From Phytophthora quininea (lineage: Eukaryota; Oomycota; Peronosporomycetes; Peronosporales; Peronosporaceae), in the NCBI GenBank assembly GCA_011947345.1, contig JAAVTG010000642.1, positions 62,001 to 126,000 on the forward strand: DNA of 64,000 nucleotides. The letters are read 5' to 3'. The position numbers and the translations under genes were made by a program. The notes under the pieces were generated by a model. The model did no database searches, was not told where the DNA came from, and was given only the letters and a program-made list of their open reading frames with translations. Numbering within the stretch: the stretch's first letter is position 1; each line of letters begins with the position of its first letter. Below are positions 55,257 to 64,000 of this stretch, piece by piece.

Positions 55257-56213
55257 TCACGTTACACCAGAAGAAAATGGGAACCTGCAACCCAAATATC
55301 CTCTGTAGAGAAGGCGGTAGCAATCGCGCATGCAATCGTTCTCCGCGCGGATGAGGCAATATGCACCGCAATTGTCGTATACGACCTGGAGCTTGTGGTA
55401 AATCTGAGCTGTTTCCGCTACCAGAGAATTGTGCACTGATCCAGGAGCATTGAGGCCACATGCCACAATAGTTCCATCTGGAACGAAAACGAACACATTG
55501 CTTACATAATGGCCATGCTTCCAGCTGTTATAAAACATGTTTTATATCATGCAGTCGCCACGTTGTTGTAGGTAAAGTTTGAGTTCATCCGCAACCGCAA
55601 ACACATCTTCTAGCAAAGAGCGTTTACGACGACATGCTTGTTGATACAGCTGAATTTGCTGCTGGGATGGAGTCTTAACAGCTGCGTTTGCGTTGCTAGC
55701 CGGCACACGAATCAAAATATGACGACCAAAACGGATAAATAGCGTGCCCAGGCTTGATGTCACTCCAAAGAGCATGACCAAAGCGTACGCGGCGTCACGT
55801 GTTCTTGCCCAAACAAGGACGAGACACAAACTTTGCGCAGCGTCGATCAAGCGTGATCGTCCCGTTTTCTTCACTGCGTAACCTGACAGCGCAACCACAA
55901 ACTGTAGAGCGTTTAGGAATTGTATACAGCTTCATAGCGCTCTAGCAAACAATGAAAGCTCGTTGATCTAAACCCGCCAGGGTAATAAGAGCTTGATGAA
56001 ATCTAGAGCCATACAGCACCGCAAACGCTGACATCCTAGGAGATACAAGAGCTGCACGATTGATTCGACGGTCTCGTCGGCGACGATATCTCCCTGGACG
56101 ACTTGGGGGCGTCTACGACGAGCACGACGGCTAAGAAGATCCAGTGTTCTGAACAGGGTTGTATTGGTCAGGCCAAGAAAGACCCGTTTCTGCAGAGCTC
56201 TTGAACCGACCAA
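55257..56213 (-). pseudogene. PIF/Harbinger-type (DDE_4) transposase, in-frame stop
   Basis: Reads from about 56213 through RSRLIDAAQSLCLVLVWART and LFGVTSSLGTLFIRFGRHIL, the conserved N-terminal region of Harbinger-type transposases. After an in-frame TAA near 55541 comes MFYNSWKHGHYVSNVFVFVP with DGTIVACGLNAPGSVHNSLV, which matches the catalytic part of the DDE_4 superfamily. The last catalytic region is not found, so the 3' end is truncated. There is a further frame change near 55930. No terminal repeats were found. Confidence 0.65.
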
Positions 56214-56364
56214 AATTAGTGTTTGAAAGTTTGGTCATACCTTTTCAAGCGCTTTCATTGGCCAATTTTGCGGTTTCCATAAGTTGGTACGAATCGCTAT
56301 CTACGGGACGCACATCCCGTAGACGAGGGGATGGTTTGCTTGTCATTCGCGTATTCGCCTCGAG

Positions 56365-57306
56365 ATGTCCACACCTCCCGCCCAGACTGTGCGCAGCACG
56401 ACTGCCAGCGGCTCGGCCGTCTACGAGTCCGAGCGCGCCGTGCAGGAGTACCTTCAGTTCCACTACGGTGCGTCCGCTCTCTGCATTGAGCCCTGGCTTG
56501 CCTGTTTCGCCAACACCTCAGATATCCGTCAGGCGAGTCGTCGACCGTCGCGCCGTACAGCTTCGCGCCGCAGGACGCGCTCAACTTTGCCGCGCACAGT
56601 GGAGCGCTGCGCCAAGCTTACTGCCGAAGGCCAACATGGACGCGCACTGGACATTGGCTCGGCGGTTGGTCGTGCCACCTTCGAGCTCAGCAAGTACTTT
56701 GACAAGGTAGCAACGAGTTCCCAAGTTCCATTGACGTTGCAAAGCTTCAAGCTAATGCTTGTTCCGTTCATTTTCTAGGCGGTGGGGATCGACTTCTCGC
56801 AGCACTTTGTGGACGCGGCCCAGCAGATGAAGGAGCAGGGCGAGATGGAGTACGAGGCGCACATCCAGGGATACATCCACGAAGTCCGTCGTGTGAAGCT
56901 GCCCGAAGGAGCCAAGCCAGCCAGCGTGACCTTCCAGCAGGGAGACGCCTGCAATCTGTCGCCGTCTTTGGGGAAGTTTGATGCGGTGTTCGCCACCAAC
57001 TTGCTGTGTCGACTGCCGGAACCGAGGAAGTTCTTGACGGAGATCAGCGGATTTATCAACCCAGGTGGCGTCCTCGCGCTAGTGAGCCCATACTCGTGGC
57101 TGGAAGAGTACACTGCCAAGAGCAAGTGGATCGGCGGCGTGCGCGACGCTGATGGCAAGCCGGTTGACAGCTTCAGCGTGATCAAGGAGATTCTGTCCAA
57201 GGATTTCGACCTAGTGGAGCGCCAGGACTATCCGTTCCTCATTCGCGAGCACGAGCGCAAGTACCAATGGGGCGTGTCCGATGGCACCTACTGGAGACGC
57301 AAGTAG
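56365..57306 (+). CDS. methyltransferase similar to the OvoA C-terminal (mercaptohistidine N-methyltransferase) domain
   Basis: Exons 56365-56467, 56533-56706 and 56779-57306, with GT-AG introns 56468-56532 and 56707-56778. Conserved points are VYESERAVQEYLQFHYG, YSFAPQDALNF, and the SAM-binding motif ALDIGSAVGRATFELS followed by VGIDFSQHFVDAA. Then come FDAVFATNLLCRLPEP, VLALVSPYSWLEEY and the C-terminal FLIREHERKYQWGVSDGTYWRRK. These match the methyltransferase half of ovothiol synthase OvoA, but no sulfoxide-synthase half is fused here. One frame break lies near 56612, between GALR and KLTAEG. The likely reaction is SAM-dependent N-methylation of a histidine-type thiol; the substrate in this organism is inferred. 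Confidence 0.82.
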
Positions 57307-57835
57307 CTTCATCATGGGTCGTCGTCGCTCCTCCTCCAGGTGCCATTGCAGATGCTAGCAACGACTTTGCCGAAAAACGATTGAACCAGCGTCTAAATTA
57401 CAGAGGCTCATGCACGTCACTCGCATCCTGCGCCCGCGAAGGAGCAAGTGAACGCAAGGAATACCTGCCTGGGTAACTAATACTATTGACTGACCTATAT
57501 TAACGGAGAGGCGAATGGACGGAGGCGAGCGGGACGAGGACCAGCAGGGCAGCACAGAATGCTGGCAATCGATCCGCGCAAAGCGCGAGGACACGGTGCG
57601 TTGCTACCATTGGCCTGGAGCACCGTGCCTTCACGCGTCTGGCTGCTGCATCGATCGATCGTACACTTTGGGGCGTTGTCTGGACCACCCTTCAGCATCA
57701 CCTGCTCTCGCCCACGCTCACGTCGCGTCAAAATGTGTTTCTGTGTGTGTGTGTTGGTTAGCAGCGTCGCTCGTGGGGTCATTTGCCGCGCCTCTCTCCG
57801 GACCCGAGCTCTTATCCTGGGCCCATCCAAGTAAG
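57307..57835. other. convergent intergenic region, no gene seen
   Basis: Lies between the 3' ends of the methyltransferase (plus) and cyclin (minus) genes. It contains a CA/TG-rich tract around 57745. No supported frame. Confidence 0.45.
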
Positions 57836-58840
57836 TTATGCGTTCACCCCGAGTGCGACGGCACTCCTTCGTTTCTGCCCGGACGCCCGACTGGACTTTG
57901 TACAGGCGATGCCGTTGCTGGTGCCTGGAGCTGCTGCTGCTGTTGCTGCTGCTGCGTCTGCGTCCTCTGGTCGGTGGCGGTGCACTTCCGGTTGGCGGTG
58001 GTGCACGGGTGCCAACTGCTGGGGCTGGTTGTGATGGTGCAGCGGAAGCGGGTGGCTGCGTCGATGATGATGCTCGGGCGGCATCCTCGGGTAGCTCTCG
58101 GTCACGTAGACAAGCTGTCCTTCTTGGTGCGGGTCGGGCGCGACGAAGTGGCGCAACTGGAAGTAGGGCGAGTGGGGCAGCGACTCGTTGCGCACGCGCG
58201 TGAACATGTAGTGGTTGGCCAGCTCGTTGTAGTAGCGCGCGTACGTCTCGCTGCTCACGTGCAGGCTAAAGTTGATGAGCAGCAGGTACTCGACCTCGAG
58301 CTCGTTCATCTCCGGGCAGGGCACGCCGCCCACCTTGGCGTAGTAGGCGTTGTTAAAGTAGTGGTCGTCGAAGAACTTGGCGGCGAGCACGACGCTGGTG
58401 ATGACGACACGGTGCACGTTGAGCTCCGTGAGCACGAAGCCCTGCATCTGGTGCAGGCGGTCCATGTACACGAGCGCCAGCACGAAGCACTCGGGGCTGC
58501 AGCTCGCGTACTTGTGGATGCGCGTCAGGTAGTCGCGGATCGAGATGCCCGGCGCGCGGAAGGCCTCGAACTTGGTCTTGTGGTAGTAGCCCAGCGGCAT
58601 GCGCTCGCTGGCGTGCACCATGGACTCGACCACGACGGCCAGCGTCTGCACGATGGCGCGACCGCGCTCCTCCGACTCGGCGTTCTCGTCCACGATCATA
58701 TACCGTCTGCTGTTCCGGTTCGCGCTGTGGCGGATGGAGTCGAAGTGCCGGTCGGTCTGGTGGTTGGTCCGGAAGGCTCTAACGAGGGGGCGATGCGGTT
58801 CCTCCAATCGGCTTCTCCGCTGAGAAAAGAAGGCGCTCAA
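57836..58840 (-). CDS. Pho80/U-type cyclin with His-rich C-terminus
   Basis: A 334-residue intact, intronless protein starting MSAFFSQRRSRLEEPHRPLV. Residues 58-190 form a cyclin box of the PHO80/cyclin-U type: IVQTLAVVVESMVHASER, ISIRDYLTRIHKYASCSPEC, FVLALVYMDRL, VHRVVITSVVLAAKFFDDHY, and NELEVEYLLLINFSLHVSSE. The tail (residues 230-334) is Pro/His/Gln-rich (HHHRRSHPLPLHHHNQPQ) with an alternating Ala tract. Such cyclins pair with Pho85/CDK5-like kinases, and they link phosphate status or cell-cycle entry to transcription in fungi. The partner here is unknown. One of the few long frames in the window with no break. Confidence 0.9.
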   Translation of the reverse strand: MSAFFSQRRSRLEEPHRPLVRAFRTNHQTDRHFDSIRHSANRNSRRYMIVDENAESEERGRAIVQTLAVVVESMVHASERMPLGYYHKTKFEAFRAPGISIRDYLTRIHKYASCSPECFVLALVYMDRLHQMQGFVLTELNVHRVVITSVVLAAKFFDDHYFNNAYYAKVGGVPCPEMNELEVEYLLLINFSLHVSSETYARYYNELANHYMFTRVRNESLPHSPYFQLRHFVAPDPHQEGQLVYVTESYPRMPPEHHHRRSHPLPLHHHNQPQQLAPVHHRQPEVHRHRPEDADAAAATAAAAPGTSNGIACTKSSRASGQKRRSAVALGVNA

Positions 58841-59909
58841 ACGTCGGAGAGCTCCCCGCCTTCTTCGCCTCGGCGGCCTTTTTTGGCTGTGGGGTAAGCG
58901 AAGGCCCCCTGCGAGTTAGAGAAGAGCGGCCCGAGCGCCGAGGCTCGAGGCGAGAAGCAAACTGGTGTTGGTTGGTTGGCGGCGGCGACGTTCGGGGCAC
59001 ACTTGTGTAGGCGCCCGAGCCCTGCTTCGTCTTTGTCGAGACTGGTTTTGTGTGGCAAAAGCACCCGCGAGATCCGCCCAGCGGCGCTGCAAGCACTCAC
59101 GGTCAGCTACTCTAAAGGCCCTGCTTGCCACGACAAGGATGTCGTCCGAAAGAACGACCATTTGTCCGGCCATTATGCGGAGCTACTAGTGAGCCACAGC
59201 CAGAAGTCGTGGATATGCATGTCTTTGAAACATCTTGCGCTTTGTATGCCGCCCGGAAGAACGATTTTCGCATCCAAGTCGCACTTAGCAAAAGCAATGG
59301 ACGCCGGCGTTCGATCGGCGCTGTAGTTGAAGTGGCCGGCGGCGATATACATCGGAGTACGCTTGCCGCTAGCGCTATAACGCTGCTGCCAATGCCAAGA
59401 GCTCTCGTTGCTGTAGGATCGATGGCGATGTTGCTTGCTACACGACAGCAAATCGCTCGTGGGACGTCGCAGGCAGCACGCGCTGCAATGCATTTTGTCT
59501 GCCCCGCGGACAACAGCAGCACCAGCCAGAATGCTAGTCGTTTGCTCGCTGTTTTGCGGTCGCTGTGGCCTCGGTACCTCGCCTGCTCAAAGTGAGACCG
59601 TCACGTTGTCCTCTGACATGCAGCACACGCTGAGCAACTGCAGCCAATGGAGAGCACCTAGTGTGCCATCAAGTTGCTCTGCCCAACCTCCACGACAATG
59701 ACGCACTTCCTCGTGGTGGAGCGCACAGCTATTTCGCTCGCTACCAAAGCTCGCCGAGCCAGCCATTCCGGTGCTAAACACTCAGCCGCTGCTGTTCAAC
59801 TGCGAAAAATGACATTAGACATGGCTAACGTCATTTTCGCCGGTAAAATGACAGTAGCGACTGGACTACTCCACGCCAGTAGTCCAGTCTATCAACAGCC
59901 GCGAGCAGC
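58841..59909. other. 1.07-kb intergenic region, no confident gene
   Basis: Between the divergent cyclin (minus) and KRI1 (plus) genes. One minus-strand frame (59173-59493) reads KRTPMYIAAGHFNYSADRTP, faintly like an ankyrin unit, but the rest of the frame is Cys/Ser/Arg-rich and unconvincing. It probably holds both promoters and perhaps a decayed ankyrin fragment. Confidence 0.35.
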
Positions 59910-61991
59910 ATGGCTCGGTCCAAGAGCTCCAAGGCGGCGACGAAGCCCAAGCAGCGCGCCCCGCAGCAGGACGACGACGAGCTCCTCGTTGCCAAAGGCT
60001 CTGCCAAAAGCGAGCGCCAGACACGCAGCAACAGCAGCACCGAGATGTCGCTGACTGTCAACCAAAAGTTCGCCCACGAGTTCGAGCAGCGCAAGCGCAA
60101 GGAGGAGCTCACGGCGCTGGAGAAGCGCGGCGTGCACTTGGACGGCAGCGACGAGAGCGAGAGTGAGTCGGAGACGGAGGACGAGGACGGCGAGGAGCTG
60201 ACGAAGGAGCTGGACGCGGACATCAGCAAGACGCTGCGGCTGATCCGCAAGAAGGACCCCGCCATCTACGACTCGTCCATCAGCTTCTTCAAGAGCCCAG
60301 AGGGCGAAGATGACAGTGGCAGCGAAGACAAGAAGAGCAGGAAAGGCTCGGCGCCACTGTACTACAAGGACTTGGTGCGGCAGCAGGTCATTGCTGGGGA
60401 TGTGAGCGGCAGCGAAGAAGAAGAGGACGACGAGCCGGTCAAGACGTTTGCAGAGGAGCAGGCCGAGATCAAAAAGACTTTTAAAGTCGCTGAAGCAGAG
60501 CGAGGAAGAAGAAGAGCAAGAAGAGCTAGACGGCGGACTGTTCACAGTCCGCAAGAAGAGCGAGGGCGAGCAGAAGCAGGAAGACGAGGACTACGCAGAG
60601 TTCACCACCAAATACGGCTCAAAGCTCAAGAAGGACGACGTGGACCCGGAGACGTTTCTGCAGAACTACTTGAGCAGCGAAGGCTGGAAGGACAAGAGCG
60701 ACGTGGTCCCGCACTATGACGACATTGTCAAAGAGGACGAAGAAGACGCCGAAGAACTCGAAAAGGCCGAGAACTTTGAGCACACGTATAACTTCCGCTT
60801 TGAGGAGCAGGACGGCGGTGTGATTCAGACCCACTCGCGCCACATTGAGGACAGTATGCGTCGCGAGGATGACTCGCGGAAGCGCAAACGTTCAGAGCGC
60901 AAGGAGCGCAAGGCGCTTGAGCGACAGAAGAAGGAGGAGGAGCTGCGACGCCTGAAGAACTTGAAGCAGGCCGAGATCGAGCAGAAGCTGAAAAAGGTGG
61001 CGCGGCTCATGGGTGAAGACGAAGGCATGGCGGGGCTCAAGCCGGAGGACTTGGAAGGAGACTTCGACCCCGAAGAGTACGACAAGCGAATGCAGAGCAT
61101 CTTCGACGAGCAATACTACGACGAGGACGAGGACGATATGGAGAAGCCCACGTGGGATGAAGAGGAGGATAAAGAGCTGTTTGCTGGCCTGCCGGCTGAC
61201 CCGGAGGATGAAGAAGAACAGGAAGCAGAAGATGGCGCTGAAGAGGTCAAGGTCGATGAGGATGACGATGACGAAGAAGAAAATAGTAAAGACGAGCAAG
61301 AGCAGGAGGAGGAACAGGAAGAAGAGACACCGCGGAAAAAGATGACAAGAGAGGAAATGGCCCGCGAGAAGCAAAAGTACCTGGACGAGCTGTACAGTCT
61401 GGACTACGAGGACTTGATCGGCGACATTAAGTGTCGCTTCAAGTACCGTCAGGTACAGAACAATGACTTCGGTCTGACGGTCGACGAGATCATGGCGGCC
61501 GACGACAAAGAGCTTAAGCAGCTCGTGTCGCTCAAGCGAATGGCGCCTTACGCTGATGCCGAGTACGCTGTGGACCGCAAACGTCTCAAGAACTTCAAGA
61601 AGGGTGTTCGCGAAACCCAGCGTGAAATCGAAGAGAACCGAAGACGCAAGCACAAGAATGACGCTGCTGAAGATGCCACTGATGCTGATGGCGAGCAAGC
61701 GGCTGAGAAACCGAAGAAGAAGCGGAAACGCAGCAAAAGAAGGCAAAGGAGGAGAATGAGGAGGAGGCGAAACCCGAGGGAGACGACGATATCCCCAAGC
61801 ACAAGAGCAAGAAGGCGAAACGTGACGATGCTGAGCTGACTGCCGAGGAGGGCTCCGCTGAGCCTGAGAGGAAGAAGAATCGTCGCAGCAAGAAGCGTAA
61901 GGGTGGTGCAGAGAAGAATGAGTACGCGTCCACTGGGCTGCCTACATCTCGACTCGAGTCGTACAAGCTAGTGAAGGCTGGTAAAAAGTAG
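59910..61991 (+). CDS. KRI1: KRI1 homologue, 40S ribosome biogenesis factor
   Basis: The start at 59910 (MARSKSSKAATKPKQRAPQQ) opens an acidic/basic low-complexity nucleolar protein. Kri1 landmarks are SLTVNQKFAHEFEQRKRKEE, LYYKDLVRQQVIAGD, GWKDKSDVVPHYDDIVKEDE, KKMTREEMAREKQKYLDELY, LDYEDLIGDIKCRFKYRQV, and the Kri1 C-terminal STGLPTSRLESYKLVKAGKK ending at 61991. Glu/Asp runs and KKRKRSKK patches are normal for the family. Frame breaks are at about 60480 (T run, two bases short) and 61740 (A run), both with conserved protein beyond. Kri1 acts with Krr1 in 18S rRNA processing in the nucleolus. Confidence 0.92.
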
Positions 61992-62292
61992 AGAGTTTTG
62001 TTTTGGACACGAGCTAGAGCTATTGCATTTACTAGAGCACTCCGCAGTTAGTCTGCCAACGAGCTAAAACTTGATCCCGGTGGTCGTTCACTCTTTCTTC
62101 CATGCGTCCGCTGTGCACTGCTGTCACTTCGTTTCCACATCCCAAACTAACTTTCCTCGCCACGTGCATTGCGGCACTGTGATCTGTAACTTTGTGCTCC
62201 CAAGGCGTGTTATAAAACTGAACAGCAACGTTCTGGCTTCGTGCCCCAGCGTTAGCACTTAGCAGATTTCCAAGTCAAGAACCCCCGCGCGG
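61992..62292. other. promoter region of effector-like gene, no gene seen
   Basis: Just over 300 bases between the KRI1 stop and the effector ATG. No supported frame. Confidence 0.4.
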
Positions 62293-62900
62293 ATGGCGTT
62301 GCGTAGCATTCTGGACTTGATTATATTTGCCGTTGTGTTCTTCCAGTGCAGCGAGTCTGCCCGGCCCGACGCAGTCGCGCAACATCGCGACCACCACAGC
62401 AAAGTGTTGCAAATTCATGATACGAAAGGCGCCGACGGCAAGCTGTTTGAATCCAACAATCTACCACCAGAAGAAAGGAATACCGGTGCGATTAAAGCTG
62501 TTGGGATGGTTGCAAACGCTGCAGCAATGAAGGCAAGCATGAATACGTGCCTCTTTCTAGGGTCCATCCGGACACCGTTCACAAAATGCTCAAGGCCATC
62601 CGCGAGGACAACGAGAGCTTTAAGTATTACTCCAGGTACTTCTTCCAGTATTATGTCAAGTACCCGTCCGAGATACCAAAGAACCTACCAGCGTCAACTT
62701 TGGACGGTATCATGAAAGCAAGAATGCACTACTGGCTCAACACAGAGAATCTGTCGCCTCCTCAAGTCTTCAAAGAACTGGGGATGACTGGCACGTTCGC
62801 GTCGGCAAGAGGCCATCCGAATTACAAGTACTTCGAGCAGTACTCCAGTATGTGGAGCTCCGTGCAAGACAGACTTTCCAAGGCGGAACACATGGACTGA
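62293..62900 (+). pseudogene. secreted RXLR-like effector, paralogue of 10911-11669, one frame break
   Basis: The ATG at 62293 opens a signal peptide (MALRSILDLIIFAVVFFQCS) and then a degenerate RXLR position (KLFESNNLP) followed by PEER. The frame changes once near 62525-62550. The C-terminal part follows (HKMLKAIREDN, RYFFQYYVKYPSEIPKNLP, GIMKARMHYWLN), then LSPPQVFKELGM and a YKYFEQYSSMW segment typical of the W/Y modules of oomycete effectors, with stop at 62898. It is better preserved than the other copy: one base restores the whole reading. The product would be secreted and translocated into host cells; its activity is unknown. Confidence 0.6.
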
Positions 62901-62925
62901 GTAGGGGCAATGTCAATGGTAAATC

Positions 62926-63075
62926 ATTGTGGGGTTGTTCGATGCAGTATTCGGGCCCGAGCTTCCAAAGGCGCTGCCGCTGATGCTATCGAGCAAGAAC
63001 GCGCCGCTGCTGTTGCTCGAGCGCAAGTTTGTGGATGCAGTCGATACTGTGCTGGTTGATCCGTACGCGCGTTGA
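62926..63075 (+). other. short open coding-like segment without start
   Basis: A frame reading IVGLFDAVFGPELPKALPL, then APLLLLERKFVDAVDTVLV and DPYAR to a TGA at 63073-63075. It has the composition of real protein and ends in a clean stop, but has no ATG and begins directly after an upstream stop, 25 bases after the effector stop. It could be the last exon of a lost gene or a remnant of a longer effector C-terminus. Confidence 0.35.
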
Positions 63076-63091
63076 GTCGCCTGCACACAAT

Positions 63092-64000
63092 TTAATAAAT
63101 TAGTAAAGAATTCAACTGGACCAGACCATCGCGACTACCAACCTGGTACTGGTAGCCAGAGAGCATCGGCACAGCATCTTCCTGGTAAGGGTGTCCCGAA
63201 GTGATCCCATGATTGCTGCGAATCGGAGCGTACGCGTAGTTGGGAGTTGGAGGCTTATCCCGCGGGTTGTTGTTGGCGCCATAGCTCCCGCCGGACAATG
63301 AAGCGGAGGCTGAAGTGGCGGACGACGAGCGCAACCGTTGACGCTGCGATGACGACGCTCTGTCCTTGCGTGTGAAGAACAGAAGCAGCGCACAAGGGAG
63401 GAACTCGGTCAAGAAGTGGATACTAAACTCGTACGCGATGTGGTGGACGCCGACAGGAGTTCGATGCTCGGACTCCTCCGACTCCATGTATCCCGTCCCC
63501 ATGCCAATCAAGTACACAGCTTTCACTGCGAACAAGACGCAGAGCAAAATACACACTGCCGTAATCTACAAGCAAGCACGTGTGTGTTGGCCTTTGCCTG
63601 AGTCGCTCGATAAGACGTCGTTCTTACCCTTCTGAGCACAACTTGGCGAGGTGAGCTCGCAGTGATGGAGAAGGAAGACCCGGCCTGACGACCAGCAGTT
63701 CCGTTGCCGTTGGTCATCGCAGCCGAAGACAAGTCGAAGAAAAGTCTTCGTCCGGACTCTGCTTCCGGAAGAAGTCGATCAGACGAATGCTGTAGTACAG
63801 AATGGCGAAGAGCCCCACAAAGTAGACGCCGCCCTGCAGCAAGTCGCATCCGCGCCAGAGTCCAGCAGAAGTGCTCGAGAGCGCAAACAGCAGCGCGAAG
63901 CCCACGTACAGCAGCACGTTAAACAGGAAAAACACGCGACGCGGCCACGGATGAGCCTTCCCCAGCACGCGTAGCACAACTGCGCCCAGAAGAGCAGCAC
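63092..64000 (-). CDS. TOM1/TOM3/THH1-like multi-pass membrane protein, 5' end outside window
   Basis: The 3' part of a membrane protein read from the right edge. Visible membrane helices are VFFLFNVLLYVGFALLFAL, VYFVGLFAILYYSIRLIDF, ITAVCILLCVLFAVKAVYL and FLTEFLPCALLLFF, the last followed by RKD as in the plant THH1/TOM1/TOM3 family. A 62-nt intron (63566-63627, GTAAGA to TTGTAG) joins …VLRR to ITAVC. One base appears missing in the T run near 63737. The tail (63092-63360) is Ser/Pro/Tyr-rich. Plant members are tonoplast GPCR-like proteins; the role in oomycetes is unknown. The first half of the protein lies beyond 64000. Confidence 0.75.

Noticed and set aside
57515..58897. Plus-strand 460-residue open frame opposite the cyclin gene
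   Set aside because: It is the antisense of an intact cyclin with clear conserved motifs; the plus-strand reading is Val/His/Ala-rich with no domain. It is an effect of GC-rich codon use.
59173..59493. Ankyrin-repeat gene upstream of KRI1
   Set aside because: Only one weak ankyrin-like stretch (KRTPMYIAAGHF) is visible, and the remaining frame is not ankyrin-like. Mentioned in the region entry only.
60892..61746. Minus-strand 284-residue hydrophobic frame in KRI1
   Set aside because: It mirrors Glu/Lys-rich codons of KRI1 read backwards (Leu/Phe/Val runs), not a membrane protein.
62380..62560. Intron in the effector at 62293
   Set aside because: Effectors of this type are normally intronless, and the conserved reading continues within about 20 bases, too short for an intron.

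Overview
The window reads as nuclear DNA of an oomycete, most likely a Phytophthora or close relative. The evidence is short 60-85 nt GT-AG introns in otherwise compact genes, oomycete-type bZIP proteins, a secreted effector family with signal peptide, RXLR/EER-like region and W/Y-type C-terminus, a fused glutamine amidotransferase-cyclase for histidine, and abundant pogo-like, Tc1/IS630-like, Harbinger-like and Copia elements. The species is inferred from gene style, not from a marker.

Layout. 1-10.6 kb is a transposon field: a tyrosine-recombinase (Crypton-like) fragment at the left edge, three pogo-like elements with terminal inverted repeats and TA duplications (852-4230, 4311-6591, 8632-10569), and an IS630/Tc1-type transposase between them. 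A tRNA-like sequence with a damaged anticodon arm lies inside the first pogo element. 10.9-31 kb is mixed. It has an effector pseudogene, CCT4 chaperonin, a secreted GMC oxidoreductase with two PAN domains, a histidine phosphatase and three single-pass surface proteins of one architecture. It also has a gene of the bZIP-like/M96 type split by a Copia retrotransposon with apparently identical LTRs, the histidine biosynthesis gene HIS7, and a coiled-coil protein. 31-50 kb is gene-dense housekeeping sequence: PP4R1-like HEAT protein, PRELI lipid-transfer protein, CLASP/TOG protein, ELMO-domain protein, Bud20/ZNF593 zinc finger, a coiled-coil protein, three degenerate bZIP-family loci, and two tandem casein kinase 1 genes. 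50-56 kb is again transposon-rich (Tc1 remnant, fourth pogo element, Harbinger remnant). 56-64 kb holds an OvoA-C-type methyltransferase, a Pho80/U-type cyclin, KRI1, a second effector paralogue and a TOM1/THH1-like membrane protein running off the right edge.

A striking property of the whole window is that conserved genes (CCT4, HIS7, PP4R1, KRI1, ELMOD, histidine phosphatase) and the young Copia element carry small frame breaks, mostly one missing base in a homopolymer run. I read most of these as sequence or assembly contractions rather than gene death. The effector and bZIP lesions (in-frame stops, a 10-bp duplication) look like genuine decay. There is no operon-like logic: neighbouring genes are functionally independent, but secreted or surface genes and mobile elements cluster away from the housekeeping block, as expected for a two-speed oomycete genome.
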